The position numbers and the translations under genes were made by a program. From Rudaea cellulosilytica DSM 22992 (GTDB lineage: Bacteria; Pseudomonadota; Gammaproteobacteria; Xanthomonadales; Rhodanobacteraceae), in assembly GCF_000378125.1 (NCBI RefSeq), contig NZ_KB899243.1, positions 124,001 through 188,000 of the forward strand: a DNA stretch of 64,000 bases. The letters run 5' to 3'. Of the stretch, positions 33,336-45,035 are shown in pieces. Under the pieces are notes generated by a model. The model was not told where the DNA came from. It worked only from the letters and a program-made list of their open reading frames with translations, and searched no databases. Within the stretch, counting starts at the first letter, position 1; every line of letters begins with the position of its first letter.

Positions 33336-34349
33336 ATGACCATCCGTCACTTTCTTACCACCCAGGACTGGAGCCGCGCCGACCTCGACGCGCTGCTCGC
33401 GCGCGCGGCCCAATTCAAGCAGAACAAGCTCGGCGACGATCTCAAGGGCAAATCCATCGCCCTGCTGTTCTTCAACCCCTCGATGCGCACGCGCACGAGC
33501 TTCGAGCTTGGTGCGTTCCAGCTCGGCGGCCATGCGGTCGTGCTGCAACCCGGCAAGGACGCGTGGCCGATCGAATTCGATCTCGGCACGGTGATGGACG
33601 GTGAGACCGAGGAACACATCGCCGAAGTCGCGCGCGTGCTGTCGCGCTACGTCGACCTGATCGGCGTGCGCGCGTTCCCGAAGTTCAAGGACTGGTCGGT
33701 CGACCGCGAGGATCACGTGATCCATTCGTTCGCGAAATACGCGACCGTGCCGGTGATCAATATGGAGACGATCACGCATCCGATGCAGGAGCTCGCGCAC
33801 ATCCTTGCCCTGCAGCAGCACTTCAAGACGAATGATTTGCGCGGCAAGAAGTACGTGCTGACATGGACCTATCATCCGAAGCCGCTCAACACCGCGGTCG
33901 CAAACTCCGCGCTGCAGATCGCGACGCGCTACGGCATGGACGTCACCTTGCTTTGCCCTACACCCGAGTACGCGCTCGACCAGCGCTATCTCGATTTCGC
34001 CAAACAGAACGTCACCGAGAACGGCGGCAGTTTCGCGATTTCGCACAACGTCGACGCGACGTACAAGGGCGCCGACATCGTCTACGCCAAGAGCTGGGGT
34101 GCGCTGCCCTACTTCGGCAACTGGGAACCGGAAAAACCCATTCGCGACGCGCACAAACATTTCATGGTTGACGAGCGCAAGATGGCGCTGACCAACCACG
34201 GCGTGTTCAGCCACTGCCTACCGCTGCGCCGCAACGTCAAGGCCACCGATGCGGTGATGGATTCGCCCGCCTGCATCGCGATCGACGAGGCCGAGAACCG
34301 GCTGCACGTGCAGAAGGCCGTGATGGCCGCACTCGCCAAGAACAAGTAA
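33336..34349 (+). CDS. argF': N-acetylornithine carbamoyltransferase
   Basis: This 337-residue enzyme carbamoylates N-acetylornithine rather than ornithine, giving N-acetylcitrulline. It has the carbamoyl-phosphate motif SMRTRTS (49-55), HPMQ (148-151) and HCLPLRRN (293-300). Glu144 and Lys302 occupy the positions known in the Xanthomonas acetylornithine enzyme for acetyl-group recognition and the modified active-site lysine. This distinguishes it from ordinary ArgF. ATG 33336 is preceded by no strong ribosome site. It opens the arginine/proline run. Confidence 0.95.
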   Translation: MTIRHFLTTQDWSRADLDALLARAAQFKQNKLGDDLKGKSIALLFFNPSMRTRTSFELGAFQLGGHAVVLQPGKDAWPIEFDLGTVMDGETEEHIAEVARVLSRYVDLIGVRAFPKFKDWSVDREDHVIHSFAKYATVPVINMETITHPMQELAHILALQQHFKTNDLRGKKYVLTWTYHPKPLNTAVANSALQIATRYGMDVTLLCPTPEYALDQRYLDFAKQNVTENGGSFAISHNVDATYKGADIVYAKSWGALPYFGNWEPEKPIRDAHKHFMVDERKMALTNHGVFSHCLPLRRNVKATDAVMDSPACIAIDEAENRLHVQKAVMAALAKNK

Positions 34350-34363
34350 CCCTGGAAATGATC

Positions 34364-35569
34364 ATGAGTCAGACCGAAAAAGACATCGTCCTCGCCTTCT
34401 CCGGCGGCCTCGACACGAGCTTCTGCGTTCCCTACCTGCAGGAGCGCGGTTATCGCGTGCACACCGTGTTCGCCGACACCGGCGGCGTCGATGCAGAAGA
34501 ACGCGCGTTCATCGAGAACCGCGCCAAGGAGCTCGGCGTCGCCAGCCACGTCACCGTCGACGGCGGTCCGGCGATCTGGAACGGCTTCGTCAAACCATTC
34601 GTCTGGGCCGGACAAGGCTATCAAGGCCAGTATCCGCTGCTCGTGTCCGATCGCTACCTGATCGTCGAAGCCGCACTGAAGCGCTGCGACGAACTCGGCA
34701 CGAAGTACATCGCACATGGCTGCACCGGCATGGGCAACGACCAAGTGCGCTTCGACCTGACGATCAAGGCACTCGGCGATTACATCATCGTCGCGCCGAT
34801 CCGCGAGATCCAGAAGGAGCACACGCACACGCGCGCCTACGAGCAGGACTATCTCGAACAGCGCGGCTTCGGCGTGCGCGCCAAGCAGAAGAGTTACACG
34901 ATCAACGAGAACCTGCTCGGCGTGACCATGTCCGGCGGCGAGATCGACAAGTGGGAAGCACCAGGCGAAGGCGCTCGCGGCTGGAACGCACCACGCGCCG
35001 AATGGCCGACGACGCCGCTGCGCGTGACGCTCGGTTTCGCCAATGGCGAAGCGGTGTCGCTCGATGGCGAAAAGCTGCCGGGTCACGAAATTCTTGCGCG
35101 GCTCAATCGCGAGTTCGCCAAGTACGGCGTCGGCCGCGGCTTGTATACCGGCGACACGACGATCGGTCTCAAGGGCCGCATCATCTTCGAAGCACCGGGC
35201 CTGACCGCGCTACTCACCGCGCATCGCGCGCTCGAAGAAGCGGTGCTGTCGAAACTGCAGAACCGCTTCAAGCCCGAGGTCGCGCGCGCCTGGGTCGAGC
35301 TCGTCTACGAAGGCTTCTTCCACGATCCGCTCAAGGCCGACCTCGAAGCTTTCCTCGCTTCCTCGCAGCGCTGCGTCAACGGCGAAGTCACGCTGGAAAC
35401 GCAAGGCGGCGGCGTCGGCGCAGTAGCGATCGCGTCACCGCATATCCTCAACGCCAAGGGCGCGACCTATGCGCAATCGGCCGACTGGGGCGTCGAGGAA
35501 GCCGAAGGCTTCATCCGCCTCTACGGCATGAGCTCGACGCTGTGGGCTGAAGTGAACCGGAATTCGTGA
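34364..35569 (+). CDS. argG: Argininosuccinate synthase
   Basis: ArgG joins citrulline and aspartate with ATP to form argininosuccinate. The product has 401 residues from ATG 34364, chosen over ATG 34358 because GGAA (34354-34357) is six bases before the second. The ATP pyrophosphatase loop FSGGLDTSF (near residue 12), an Asp-Thr-Gly (ADTGG) segment and [10 protein letters not shown] are visible. In this acetylated pathway its citrulline must come from acetylcitrulline after ArgE action. It follows argF' by 14 bases. Confidence 0.95.
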   Translation: MSQTEKDIVLAFSGGLDTSFCVPYLQERGYRVHTVFADTGGVDAEERAFIENRAKELGVASHVTVDGGPAIWNGFVKPFVWAGQGYQGQYPLLVSDRYLIVEAALKRCDELGTKYIAHGCTGMGNDQVRFDLTIKALGDYIIVAPIREIQKEHTHTRAYEQDYLEQRGFGVRAKQKSYTINENLLGVTMSGGEIDKWEAPGEGARGWNAPRAEWPTTPLRVTLGFANGEAVSLDGEKLPGHEILARLNREFAKYGVGRGLYTGDTTIGLKGRIIFEAPGLTALLTAHRALEEAVLSKLQNRFKPEVARAWVELVYEGFFHDPLKADLEAFLASSQRCVNGEVTLETQGGGVGAVAIASPHILNAKGATYAQSADWGVEEAEGFIRLYGMSSTLWAEVNRNS

Positions 35570-35573
35570 GTCG

Positions 35574-36674
35574 ATGAGCGACCTGCTTGCCAGCACACTG
35601 CAGCATCTGCACGCGCTCGTCGCGTTCGATACACGCAATCCGCCGCGCGATATCGGCACGGGCGGCATTTTCGATTATCTGCACGCGAACCTGCCGGGCT
35701 TCGACTGCACCGTGACCGATCACGGTGCGGGCGCGGTCAGCCTGTTCGCCGTGCGCGGCAAGCCGAAGGTGCTGTTCAACGTCCATCTCGACACCGTGCC
35801 CGACTCGCCGCACTGGACGGCCAGTCCGTTCGAACTGCGCGTGAGCGATACACACGCGATCGGCCTCGGCGCCTGCGACATCAAGGGTGCGGCAGCCGCA
35901 CTGCTGACCGCTGCAGCGCATGCGGATGGCGATGTCGCGTTCCTGTTCACGACCGACGAAGAAGCGAACGATGCGCGTTGCATCGCCGCGTTTCTCGCGC
36001 AGAAGAAACCGTTCGACGCCGTCGTCGTCGCCGAGCCGACGCGTGGCGAAGCGGTGCTCGCGCATCGCGGCATCAGTTCCGTGTTGATGAACTTCAAGGG
36101 CCGCGCCGGGCATGCTTCGGGCGGCAATGCCGCGACGGACAGCGCGCTGCATCAGGCGATCCGCTGGGGCCAGCACGCACTCGACTATGTCGAGTCGCAG
36201 TCGCATCAGCGCTTCGGCGGCCTGACCGGTCTGCGCTTCAATATCGGTCGCGTCGAAGGCGGCATCAAGGCGAACATGATCGCACCGAGCGCCGAAGTGC
36301 GCTTCGGTTTCCGCCCGCTGCCGTCGATGGACATCGACACGTTGCTCGCGACGTTCCGCGGCGGCTTCGAAGCGCAGCCCGCCGAATTCCAGGAAACCTT
36401 CCGCGGCCCACCGCTGCCCGCGGGCGACATCGCGGGCGCCGAAGCGCGTCGCCTGAAGGCACGCGATTTCGCCGACGAAGTCGGCCTGACCATCGGCAAC
36501 GCGGTCGATTTCTGGACCGAAGCCTCGCTGTTCTCGCAGGCCGGCTACACCGCAATCGTCTGCGGTTCCGGCGACATCGCCCAGGCGCATACCGCGGACG
36601 AGTTCGTCGAACTCGCGCAATTGCAGCAGATCACCCAAAGCTACATGCATATCTTGAAATCGCAGGCCCGTTGA
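35574..36674 (+). CDS. argE: Acetylornithine/acetylcitrulline deacetylase
   Basis: The 366-residue M20-family zinc peptidase removes acetyl groups. In the acetylornithine-carbamoyltransferase pathway its substrate is N-acetylcitrulline, yielding citrulline for ArgG. Motifs are NVHLDTVPD (zinc ligand and catalytic Asp), [21 protein letters not shown] (Glu pair) and VVAEPTRGE. The dimerisation domain lies roughly at 175-285. It starts four bases after argG. Confidence 0.93.
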   Translation: MSDLLASTLQHLHALVAFDTRNPPRDIGTGGIFDYLHANLPGFDCTVTDHGAGAVSLFAVRGKPKVLFNVHLDTVPDSPHWTASPFELRVSDTHAIGLGACDIKGAAAALLTAAAHADGDVAFLFTTDEEANDARCIAAFLAQKKPFDAVVVAEPTRGEAVLAHRGISSVLMNFKGRAGHASGGNAATDSALHQAIRWGQHALDYVESQSHQRFGGLTGLRFNIGRVEGGIKANMIAPSAEVRFGFRPLPSMDIDTLLATFRGGFEAQPAEFQETFRGPPLPAGDIAGAEARRLKARDFADEVGLTIGNAVDFWTEASLFSQAGYTAIVCGSGDIAQAHTADEFVELAQLQQITQSYMHILKSQAR

Positions 36675-36675
36675 A

Positions 36676-38025
36676 ATGGATACCAACACGCAAACCCGCC
36701 AGACCATCGTGCGCCTGCTCTCGAGCATGGGCAGCGCGAAGGAGATCGACCAGTACCTGCGTCGCTTCTCGCAGCTCGACGCGAAGAAATTCGCCGTCGT
36801 CAAAGTCGGCGGCGCCGTGCTGCGCGACGATCTCGATAACCTCGTCTCCTCGCTTGCCTTCCTGCAGCAGGTTGGTCTCACGCCGATCGTGATCCACGGC
36901 GCCGGCCCGCAACTCGATGCCGAGATGAGCGCGGCCGGCATCATCAAGGAGACGGCCGATGGCCTGCGCGTCACCTCGCCGGCGGCGCTCGCGATCGTGC
37001 GTCGCGTGTCGCAGACCGAGAATCTGAAGCTCGTCGAAGCGCTGCAGAAAGTCGATGCACGCGCGACCTCGATCACCGGTGGCGTGTTTGAGGCGGGCTT
37101 CCTCAATCCGAACAAATACGGCCTCGTCGGCAAGGTCGATCGCGTCAACCTCGCCGCGATCGAGGCGAGCCTCAACGCGGGCTCGATCCCGGTCATTGCG
37201 AGTCTCGGCGAAACCGTCGCCGGGCAGATTCTCAACATCAACGCCGACTTCGCCGCGAACGAGCTGATCAAGGCACTGCAGCCGTACAAGATCGTATTCC
37301 TCACCGGCACAGGCGGGCTGCTCGACGACGCCGGCAACGTGATCGACTCGATCAACCTCGCCACCGAGTACGAGCACCTGAGCCAGCAGCCGTGGATCAA
37401 CGGCGGCATGCGCGTGAAGATCGAGCAGATAAAGGACCTGCTCGACGCGCTGCCGCTGACTTCGTCGGTATCGATCACCAAGCCGGCCGAGCTCGCCAAA
37501 GAACTGTTCACGCACAAGGGCTCTGGCACCTATATCCGCCGCGGCGAGAAGGTGCTGCGCGTGGACTCGTGGAACCAGCTCGATCTCGCGCGCATGCGCA
37601 AGCTGATCGAATCGAGTTTCGCTCCGCGCACGCTCGCTGCCGACTATTTCGACAAGACCCCACTGCTGCGCGCCTACGTCAGCGAGAACTACCGTGTCGC
37701 GGTGATCCTGCTGCAGGCTGGCAGCCACGTCTATCTGGACAAGTTCGCCGTACTCGACGAGGCGCAAGGCGAAGGCCTCGGCCGTGCGGTGTGGCAGGTG
37801 ATGCGCGAGGAGACGCCAACGCTGTTCTGGCGCTCGCGCCACGGCAATCCCGTCAATCACTTCTACTACGCCGAGTCCGACGGCTGCTGCAAGTTGCCGG
37901 ACTTCAAGGCGTTCTGGTACGGCATCGAGAATTTCGACGAGATCGCGGCTTGCGTCGACTACTGCCGCGCAAAGACGCCGACGCTGATCGACCATGCGTC
38001 AATCGGGAACAAGGAAGCGGCATGA
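36676..38025 (+). CDS. argB: Bifunctional N-acetylglutamate synthase/kinase
   Basis: The 449-residue protein has an amino-acid kinase domain (about 1-290; [25 protein letters not shown]) and a C-terminal GNAT acetyltransferase domain (about 295-440; [23 protein letters not shown]). This fused NAGS/NAGK form, known from Xanthomonas and Maricaulis, both makes acetylglutamate and phosphorylates it. It replaces separate argA and argB genes and is expected to be arginine-inhibited. It starts one base after argE, and its stop overlaps argC. Confidence 0.93.
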   Translation: MDTNTQTRQTIVRLLSSMGSAKEIDQYLRRFSQLDAKKFAVVKVGGAVLRDDLDNLVSSLAFLQQVGLTPIVIHGAGPQLDAEMSAAGIIKETADGLRVTSPAALAIVRRVSQTENLKLVEALQKVDARATSITGGVFEAGFLNPNKYGLVGKVDRVNLAAIEASLNAGSIPVIASLGETVAGQILNINADFAANELIKALQPYKIVFLTGTGGLLDDAGNVIDSINLATEYEHLSQQPWINGGMRVKIEQIKDLLDALPLTSSVSITKPAELAKELFTHKGSGTYIRRGEKVLRVDSWNQLDLARMRKLIESSFAPRTLAADYFDKTPLLRAYVSENYRVAVILLQAGSHVYLDKFAVLDEAQGEGLGRAVWQVMREETPTLFWRSRHGNPVNHFYYAESDGCCKLPDFKAFWYGIENFDEIAACVDYCRAKTPTLIDHASIGNKEAA

Positions 38026-38990
38026 GCACGCCAGGAAAAAAAAGCGTAGGCATCGTCGGCGCACGCGGCCACACCGGTGCCGAACTGATCAGGTTGATCG
38101 CGCGCCACCCGCAACTCGAACTCGTTTTCGTCTCATCGCGCGAACTCGACGGCCAGCGCGTTGCCGAGCACAACTCCGACTACCGAGGCGAACTGCGTTA
38201 CGAAGCATTGGATGCGGAAGCTGTGGCGGCCAAGCGCGCCGACGTCGTCGTGCTCGCGCTGCCGAACGCCAAGGCCGAACCCTACGTCGCAGCGATCGAT
38301 GCGGCGAAAAGCGATGGCTACGACCCGATCATCGTCGACATCAGCGCCGACTACCGATTCGACAGAACTTGGTACTACGGCCTGCCCGAACTGACGCGCG
38401 ATCAGTACCGTGGCCAGCATTGGATCAGCAACCCGGGCTGCTACGCGACCGCGATGCAGCTCGCGATCACGCCGCTGAAGGATCTGCTCGCCGCCCCGCC
38501 TGCCTGCTTCGGCGTCTCCGGCTATTCCGGCGCAGGCACAACGCCATCGGACAAGAACGATCCGGAGAAACTGCGCGACAACTTGATGCCCTACGCGCTC
38601 GTCAACCATACACACGAGCGCGAAGTGACGCGGCATCTCGGCATTCCGGTCGAATTCATGCCGCATGTCGCGGCGCATTTCCGCGGCATCACGATGACGG
38701 TGAACCTGTGGCTGACGCAGCCGATGACGCTCGATGCGATCAAGGCGCGCTATGTGCAAAAGTACAAGCACGAGCCGTTGATCGACGTTATTGACGAAGC
38801 GCCCTGGGTCAGTCATATCGCGAACAGGCACGGCGTGCAGATCGGCGGCTTCACGCTCGCGCCGGGCGGCAAGCGCGTCGTCGTCGTCGCCACGCTCGAC
38901 AACCTGCTCAAAGGCGCGGCAACGCAGGCAATGCAGAACATCAACCTCGCGCTCGGCTATCCCGAACTGGAAAGCATTCCCCATGAGTGA
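38022..38990 (+). CDS. argC: N-acetyl-gamma-glutamyl-phosphate reductase
   Basis: ArgC reduces N-acetylglutamyl phosphate with NADPH to the semialdehyde. The 322-residue product starts at ATG 38022, overlapping the argB stop by four bases. It has the nucleotide-binding start [17 protein letters not shown], the catalytic cysteine in SNPGCYATA, and [10 protein letters not shown], a feature of the longer ArgC type. [13 protein letters not shown] carries the conserved His. It overlaps argH by eight bases. Confidence 0.95.
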   Translation: MSTPGKKSVGIVGARGHTGAELIRLIARHPQLELVFVSSRELDGQRVAEHNSDYRGELRYEALDAEAVAAKRADVVVLALPNAKAEPYVAAIDAAKSDGYDPIIVDISADYRFDRTWYYGLPELTRDQYRGQHWISNPGCYATAMQLAITPLKDLLAAPPACFGVSGYSGAGTTPSDKNDPEKLRDNLMPYALVNHTHEREVTRHLGIPVEFMPHVAAHFRGITMTVNLWLTQPMTLDAIKARYVQKYKHEPLIDVIDEAPWVSHIANRHGVQIGGFTLAPGGKRVVVVATLDNLLKGAATQAMQNINLALGYPELESIPHE

Positions 38991-40281
38991 CCTGCTCTGG
39001 CAAAAACCCGGCGTCGAGACCGACGCGCGGATCATGCGCTTCCTCGCCGGCGACGACGTGGTGCTCGACCGCGAGTTTTTTCTGCACGATATCGACGCGA
39101 GTCGCGCGCATGCCGAAGGCTTGGCACGGATCGGCGTCGTCACCCGAGGCGAATGCGATGCGATCGCACGCGAACTCGGTGTGCTTGCCGATGATTTCAA
39201 AAGCGGCGCTTTCGTTCTCGACGAGAAATACGAAGACGGCCACTCGGCGATCGAGGCGCGCCTGACCGAGCGCCTCGGCGATGCCGGGCGCAAGGTGCAC
39301 ACCGGGCGCAGCCGCAACGATCAGATCCTCGTCGCGACGCGGCTGTGGCTCAAGGCCAAGCTAACCGCGCTGCATGCGCTGTGCGTCGACGTCGCCAAGT
39401 CCTGCCTCGACCGCGCTGCTAAGGACGTGCTGCCGATGCCGGGCTATACGCACCTGCAGCGCGCAGTCGTCTCTTCGACCGCGATGTGGTACGCCGGTTA
39501 CGCCGAAAGCTTCATCGACAACGCGCAGCGCGCGCTCGACACACGCGCCTGGATCGACGCGAATCCGCTCGGCACGGCCGCAGGCTATGGCGTGAACCTC
39601 AAGCTCGATCGCGAACACACGACGCAGGCGCTCGGCTTCGCGCGCATGCAGGTCTCGCCGATCTACGCGCAGCTCTCGCGTGGCAAGTTCGAGATGGCCG
39701 CGCTCGACGCGCTCGGCACGGCGCTGCTCGACCTGCGTCGTCTCGCCTGGGACCTGTCGCTGTTCACGACTGCGGAATTCGGCTTCGTCCACCTGCCGCC
39801 CGAGTACACGACCGGCTCGTCGATCATGCCGAACAAGCGCAACCCGGACGTGGTCGAACTGATGCGCGCGAGCTACGCGAGTGTGGCTGCCGGCCGCGCC
39901 GAGATCGAGCAACTGCTGTCGCTGCCGTCGGGCTACCAGCGCGACCTGCAGTTCTCCAAAGGCGGGCTCTACCATGGCTTCTCGCGCGGACTCGCCGCGC
40001 TCGAACTGCTGCCCGACCTGCTCAGGCGCATGCAATGGAACGCGCAGGCGATGCGTGCGGCGATCGATTCGGCGATGTACACGACCGACGTCGCGATCGA
40101 AGCCGCGATTGCCGGCGTACCGTTCCGTGACGCTTACAAGCAAGCCGCCGCCACGACGAACGAGGCGGGCCAAGGGCGCACGCCCGAGCAAAGCCTCGCT
40201 GCGCGCACTTCCCCCGGTGCGGCGGCGGATCTGCGCCTGGATGAGCTGCGCGCCAGATTGGCCAAGCTCGTCGGCAAATGA
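38983..40281 (+). CDS. argH: Argininosuccinate lyase
   Basis: ArgH splits argininosuccinate into arginine and fumarate, the final step. The 432-residue product has the fumarase-superfamily signature [12 protein letters not shown] (the mobile loop with catalytic Ser), HTGRSRNDQ and GYTHLQRA. The start at ATG 38983 fits ([10 protein letters not shown]). A shared proximal-end [11 protein letters not shown] segment is normal for this group. It overlaps proB by four bases. Confidence 0.96.
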   Translation: MSDLLWQKPGVETDARIMRFLAGDDVVLDREFFLHDIDASRAHAEGLARIGVVTRGECDAIARELGVLADDFKSGAFVLDEKYEDGHSAIEARLTERLGDAGRKVHTGRSRNDQILVATRLWLKAKLTALHALCVDVAKSCLDRAAKDVLPMPGYTHLQRAVVSSTAMWYAGYAESFIDNAQRALDTRAWIDANPLGTAAGYGVNLKLDREHTTQALGFARMQVSPIYAQLSRGKFEMAALDALGTALLDLRRLAWDLSLFTTAEFGFVHLPPEYTTGSSIMPNKRNPDVVELMRASYASVAAGRAEIEQLLSLPSGYQRDLQFSKGGLYHGFSRGLAALELLPDLLRRMQWNAQAMRAAIDSAMYTTDVAIEAAIAGVPFRDAYKQAAATTNEAGQGRTPEQSLAARTSPGAAADLRLDELRARLAKLVGK

Positions 40282-41441
40282 CCTCGCCCTTGGCCCAGGA
40301 GACTTCGGTGTCGCAAGGCTTCAGCCAACAGCCGCTGCCGACCTGGCGCCGCGCCGTGCTCAAGGTCGGCAGCAATCTGCTGACCGCGGGCGGCCAGCAA
40401 CTCTCTCCGCAGCACGCGCGCGGGCTCGCCGATTTCGTTCTCGCCTCGCGCGCGCAAGGGCGTGAAATCGTCATCGTCTCCTCAGGCGCCGTCGCAGCCG
40501 GGCGCGCACGCATGCACGAGGACGCGGGCGGCCTCGTCGCACGCCAAGCGCTTGCCGCGCTTGGCCAGACGCGCATGGTCGCGCTGTGGCAGGAACTGCT
40601 CGGCGCAATACCCGTGGCGCAGGTTCTGCTCGCGCACGACGACCTGCGCAACCGCCGCCGCTATCTCAACGCGCGCAACACGCTGCTCGAGTTGCTGCGG
40701 CTTTCCGCCGTGCCGGTGATCAACGAGAACGATACCGTCGCGGTCGAAGAATTGAAGCTTGGCGACAACGACAACCTCGCCGCGATCGTTGCCGCGCTCG
40801 TCGACGCCGACCTGCTGCTGATCGCAAGCGACGTCGATGGCCTCTACGACGCGCACCCGCTGCTCGATCCGAACGCGCGGCCGGTCGAAGCCGTGGCTGC
40901 GGTGACACCCGAGGTGCTGGCGATGGCCGGCGCCGCAGGCAGCACGCACGGCACCGGCGGCATGATCACCAAGCTGCAGGCCGCGACCAAGGCGGCAAAC
41001 GCAGGCATTACGACCGTGCTGTTCAACGGAACGCGCGCGGAGACGGTCGCCCTGCTCGGCGCGGGCGCGTTTCGTGGCACGCGCTTCGCCGCGGCAAGTT
41101 CACGGCTCGCGGCACGCAAGTACTGGCTGCGTCACGCGCCGGGCGCGGATGCGCGCATTCGTGTCGACGCAGGCGCAGCACGCGCGCTTGCGAGCGGCAA
41201 GTCGCTGCTGCCGGGTGGTATCGCCGGCGTCGACGGCGAATTCGCGCGTGGCGACATCGTCGAAATCGTCTGCGACCACGTGCCGGTCGCCCGCGGCCTC
41301 GTCCAGTACAATGCAGGCGAGGTGCGGCGACTCGCCGGAAAACAGTCGCGCGAGATCGAGACCATCCTCGGCTTCAGCTACGGCGACGAGGTCCTGCACC
41401 GCAACGACCTCGTGGTCCTGAACGAAGGAGCGACGGCATGA
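40278..41441 (+). CDS. proB: Glutamate 5-kinase
   Basis: ProB phosphorylates glutamate, the first step of proline synthesis. The 387-residue protein has an amino-acid kinase domain (about 22-275; [46 protein letters not shown]) and a C-terminal PUA domain (about 295-380). Both are present in the long bacterial form. Feedback inhibition by proline is usual for the family. It overlaps argH (ATGA) and proA (ATGA), tying proline to arginine synthesis. Confidence 0.96.
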   Translation: MTSPLAQETSVSQGFSQQPLPTWRRAVLKVGSNLLTAGGQQLSPQHARGLADFVLASRAQGREIVIVSSGAVAAGRARMHEDAGGLVARQALAALGQTRMVALWQELLGAIPVAQVLLAHDDLRNRRRYLNARNTLLELLRLSAVPVINENDTVAVEELKLGDNDNLAAIVAALVDADLLLIASDVDGLYDAHPLLDPNARPVEAVAAVTPEVLAMAGAAGSTHGTGGMITKLQAATKAANAGITTVLFNGTRAETVALLGAGAFRGTRFAAASSRLAARKYWLRHAPGADARIRVDAGAARALASGKSLLPGGIAGVDGEFARGDIVEIVCDHVPVARGLVQYNAGEVRRLAGKQSREIETILGFSYGDEVLHRNDLVVLNEGATA

Positions 41442-42739
41442 ATGCCGCGGCCGAAGTGCGCAACGAACACGCCTCGCCGGATATCCGCGAGCTGGCGCTC
41501 GCCGCGCGCGCCGCTGGTACGACTGTCGCCGCGCTTTCCACGTCGGCCAAGCGCGATGTCCTGCATGCGATGGCTGCGACGCTCGCCGCGCGGTCGAACG
41601 ACATTCTCGCGGCGAACGCGCGCGATGTCGCCGCGGCACAGGCCAAGGGGCTCGCCGCGGCGATGATCGATCGCCTGCGCCTCGACGAGGCGGGCGTCGA
41701 GAACATCGTCCGCGCGGTGAAGGAAATAGCCGCCTTGCCCGATCCGGTCGGCCAGGTCACGCGCCGCGAACAACGTCCGAATGGATTGAGCATCGAGCGC
41801 GTGCGCATTCCGCTCGGCCTGATCGCGATGATCTACGAATCGCGCCCGAACGTGACCGCCGACGCGGCTGCACTATGCTTCCACGCCGGCAACGCCGTGC
41901 TGCTGCGCGGCGGTTCGGAGGCGATCCACAGCAACCGCGCGATCGCTGCGGCGCTGCACTCGGCGCTGCGCGCGCACGCCCTGCCCGAGGCCGCGGTCAC
42001 GCTGGTCGAAGACCTGAGCCGCGAGACGGTGATGAAACTGCTGCAACTTACCGACATCGTCGACCTTGCGATTCCGCGCGGCGGCGTCGGCCTCATCCGT
42101 TTCGTCGCCGAGCACGCGCGCGTGCCGGTGATCAAGCATTATCAGGGCGTCTGCCATCTCTACGTCGATGCGAGCGCCGACTCTGATCTCGCCCTGCGCC
42201 TCGCCATCGACGGCAAGACGACGCGGCCCTCGGCCTGCAATGCGCTCGAAACCCTGCTCGTGCACAAGGACATTGCCGCGGAATTTTTGCCGCGTGTCGC
42301 TGCCGAACTGGACAAGCGCGGCGTCGAACTGCGCGGCGACGCCGCCAGCCGTGCGCTGGTCGCGGACATGAAGCCCGCGACCGAGGACGACTACGCCGCC
42401 GAATTCCTCGATCTGATCCTCGCCGTGCGCATAATCGATGATCTCGACAGCGCGATTGCACATATCCGCCGCTACGGTTCCGATCACACCGAAGTGATCG
42501 CAACGCGCGACGACGCCGCGGCGGACAAGTTTGTGCACGCGCTGCGTTCGGCCGTCGTGCTGGTCAACGCGTCGTCACGTTTCTCCGACGGCGGCGAGCT
42601 TGGCCTCGGCGCCGAGATCGGCATCTCCACGACGCGCCTGCACGCCTACGGCCCGATGGGCGCCGAGTCGCTTACGATCGAGCGCTATGTCGTGCGCGGC
42701 CATGGCCAGGTCCGGCACGCCGAGTCGGCACGCATCTGA
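41438..42739 (+). CDS. proA: Gamma-glutamyl phosphate reductase
   Basis: ProA reduces gamma-glutamyl phosphate to glutamate semialdehyde with NADPH, the step after ProB. The 433-residue product belongs to the aldehyde dehydrogenase fold, with [26 protein letters not shown] and the catalytic cysteine in [13 protein letters not shown]. The C-terminal [20 protein letters not shown] is typical. ATG 41438 overlaps the proB stop. Confidence 0.96.
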   Translation: MNAAAEVRNEHASPDIRELALAARAAGTTVAALSTSAKRDVLHAMAATLAARSNDILAANARDVAAAQAKGLAAAMIDRLRLDEAGVENIVRAVKEIAALPDPVGQVTRREQRPNGLSIERVRIPLGLIAMIYESRPNVTADAAALCFHAGNAVLLRGGSEAIHSNRAIAAALHSALRAHALPEAAVTLVEDLSRETVMKLLQLTDIVDLAIPRGGVGLIRFVAEHARVPVIKHYQGVCHLYVDASADSDLALRLAIDGKTTRPSACNALETLLVHKDIAAEFLPRVAAELDKRGVELRGDAASRALVADMKPATEDDYAAEFLDLILAVRIIDDLDSAIAHIRRYGSDHTEVIATRDDAAADKFVHALRSAVVLVNASSRFSDGGELGLGAEIGISTTRLHAYGPMGAESLTIERYVVRGHGQVRHAESARI

Positions 42740-42744
42740 ACTCG

Positions 42745-43788
42745 ATGAGCGAACCGCTGCGCCTGACTGCCGCCGACCGCGTGCTGGTGATCGCCCCGCA
42801 CCCGGACGACGAGTCGATTGCTTGCGGCGGACTCCTGCTCGCCGCGCGCGACGCCGACGCCGCCAGGCGCGTCGTCACCTTGACCGACGGCGACAACAAT
42901 CCCTGGCCGCAGCGCTGGATCGAGAAGCGCTGGCGCATCGACGCAACCGCACGCGCGCGCTGGGGCGCGCGCCGACGCGCGGAGGCGCAGGCAGCGCTCG
43001 AACTGCTCGGAGTCGCGGCGGATGCATGCGAGTTCCACGGCTTCCCCGACGCGGCGCTCACTTCACTGCTGATGCGCGATGCGGACCGTCTCGTCGCCCC
43101 GCTGCGCGCGCGGATCGCCGCGTTTGAACCAACCCATATCGCGCTTCCGGCACTGGCCGACCGGCATCCGGATCACAGCGCGGCGCATATCGCGGTGCAA
43201 CTCGCCTTGCTCCAGGACGGTCGCGCCATGCGACGGCTTGCCTATCGCGTGCACGGCGTCGCCAATCCTGTGGCTAAGTACGTCCTCGAGCTCGGCGAAT
43301 CGCAACGCGAAACCAAACGTGCCGCCATCGCCAGCCATCGCACCCAGACGGCGCTGAGCGGCAAGCGCTTCCTCGCCTACGCCACCCCGCGCGAGACCTA
43401 CGACGAGGCCGCCATTGCGCAGCGCGACGAGCATCCGCTGCGCGCCCGCCTGCGCGAGGATGGCGCTATCGAACTGCGCGTGGCCAAGCAGAATCGCCAC
43501 GGCAACGATCGCGTGTCGATCCTGCTCGGCACCGCGCCGGGAATCTGGTCCGCGTGGCACCTTTCTGTGGCGCCGTCGCGACGCTGCGACGTGCTCGATG
43601 CGCGCGGCGATTTCGTCGTCGCCACAACCGAGTGGCGCGAAGAAGCCAACGCCTGGACAGCCGAGATGCGCCTGCCCGTTTCGGCCAGGCCGGCCATCGG
43701 CTACGCCAAACTCGCCAAGGCGCAACCGGGGCTCGTCATCTTCGATCGCTACGGTTGGCAGGCCATCGATCTCGGCGAACAGTCCTAA
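42745..43788 (+). CDS. PIG-L-family deacetylase
   Basis: The 347-residue protein has the PIG-L/LmbE signature near its start: VIAPHPDDESIACGG (His, Asp and Asp zinc ligands) and PDHSAAH later for the third ligand. The family removes acetyl groups from N-acetylglucosamine-type substrates. The last ~110 residues are an extra domain not seen in the minimal family. It starts five bases after proA, so it is co-transcribed with arginine and proline genes. A role on acetylated intermediates is possible but speculative, and the substrate is unknown. Confidence 0.88.
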   Translation: MSEPLRLTAADRVLVIAPHPDDESIACGGLLLAARDADAARRVVTLTDGDNNPWPQRWIEKRWRIDATARARWGARRRAEAQAALELLGVAADACEFHGFPDAALTSLLMRDADRLVAPLRARIAAFEPTHIALPALADRHPDHSAAHIAVQLALLQDGRAMRRLAYRVHGVANPVAKYVLELGESQRETKRAAIASHRTQTALSGKRFLAYATPRETYDEAAIAQRDEHPLRARLREDGAIELRVAKQNRHGNDRVSILLGTAPGIWSAWHLSVAPSRRCDVLDARGDFVVATTEWREEANAWTAEMRLPVSARPAIGYAKLAKAQPGLVIFDRYGWQAIDLGEQS

Positions 43789-44043
43789 GCGCAGCGGGCT
43801 CGTTTATCGCGCGTTTTGCCGGAAAGCGCTGCGTCACCTGGCTCATGCATGACGGAGAAATCGGCAATTTCCGATGTGAAATTAGGTAAAAATTAACGCT
43901 CCGAGGCGCTAACTGAACGCAGCTCGGAAACTTCCTGAACGACATTCTGGGCGACGATTGACAGCGGAATGGGGCCTGTCATTCTCCGCACCGCGCGATG
44001 CGGAATTAACCAGCGCGTATCTCACCAATCAATGGAGACGGCA

Positions 44044-44616
44044 ATGAAAACGTTGTTGGGTTCGGTGGCAATCGGTATCGGAGCGCTGCTGTGCCAGGGC
44101 GTCTATGCACAAGACTCGGCGGGCCACACCGCACTGTGCAAAGACGGTACGTATTTCGACGGCGCTACGCACAAGGGCGCGTGCCGCGGCCATCAGGGCG
44201 TGAAGGAGTGGTTGGACAAGACGACGGCAAAGAGCGACGCCAAGACCGACGCGAAGAGCGCGGATACCACGGCCGCTGCAACCGACGACAAAACGACGAA
44301 GAAACATCATAAGAAGAAGGACGCGGACACAGCCTCAACAGCCGCGACGACGGCGGCTCCGGCCGCAGCGACGACCACTGCGACGACTGCCGCCAAGGAA
44401 GAGAAGTCGACCAAGCACACGCCGCCGACTCCGGCCAAAGACATCGTGGCCAAGCCCGGTGGCGGCCCCGGCCTGGTCTGGGTCAACTCCGAGTCGAAGG
44501 TCTACCATTGTCAGGGCGACGAGTGGTATGGCAAGACCAAGCAGGGCTCGTACATGAGCGCGGCCGATGCCGAGAAGGCCGGTGCGCACGCGGCCCACGG
44601 CAAGGCTTGCCAGTAA
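44044..44616 (+). CDS. DUF3761-type secreted protein with a long Lys/Ala/Thr linker
   Basis: The 190-residue precursor starts at ATG 44044 after GGAG (44034-44037). A signal peptide (to about residue 22, YAQ) is followed by a DUF3761-like segment (CKDGTYFDGATHKGACRGHQG). A low-complexity linker of about 80 residues rich in Lys, Ala, Thr and Asp comes next, then a short C-terminal segment (VWVNSESKVYHCQGDEWYGKT, about 143-190). Both end segments have paired cysteines. Function unknown; periplasmic location inferred. A strong terminator follows. Confidence 0.75.
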   Translation: MKTLLGSVAIGIGALLCQGVYAQDSAGHTALCKDGTYFDGATHKGACRGHQGVKEWLDKTTAKSDAKTDAKSADTTAAATDDKTTKKHHKKKDADTASTAATTAAPAAATTTATTAAKEEKSTKHTPPTPAKDIVAKPGGGPGLVWVNSESKVYHCQGDEWYGKTKQGSYMSAADAEKAGAHAAHGKACQ

Positions 44617-44660
44617 GCGATGCCATAGCGTCCGTTCGTGGACGCGAACGAGCAAGGAAA

Positions 44661-44690
44661 ACGCCCGGCTGGTCCGGGCGTTTTTTTTGG
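44661..44690 (+). terminator. Intrinsic terminator
   Basis: ACGCCCGG-CTGGT-CCGGGCGT and eight Ts form a clear intrinsic terminator 45 bases after the DUF3761 gene. Confidence 0.95.
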
Positions 44691-44744
44691 TTCCGACTCC
44701 GCGGCATACGCTGCGTGCGAAGTCGAAAAAGCAAAGATAAAACG

Positions 44745-44772
44745 AAAAAAGCCACCGCTTGCGGTGGCTTTT
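44745..44772 (-). terminator. Terminator of the tRNA-Pro gene
   Basis: AAAAAAGCCACCGC, TT and GCGGTGGCTTTT form a stem with A- and T-runs on both sides. On the minus strand the hairpin is followed by TTTTTT and lies 74 bases after tRNA-Pro. Confidence 0.9.
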
Positions 44773-44846
44773 AGCAAGTTTTTTTGAGAAGTCCGGCAGG
44801 GATGCCGGTCTTTTCTTTGCGCGCATGGAGGCGCGCATAAATGACG

Positions 44847-44923
<77 letters not shown>

Positions 44924-45035
44924 ACTCGGATGCTCGCCGTCTGTGCGGGATAGCGCGGTGGACGCGCTGCGACAGCGAGCCGCGCATGATAATGGCGACC
45001 CGCTCCGCTTGCAACCTTTCTGCCTGGGATCAGGG

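Noticed and set aside
35511-37529. Long minus-strand open frame (672 codons) across argE and argB
   Set aside because: It is antisense to two clear conserved genes and its translation has no domain; GC-rich codon bias keeps such frames open.
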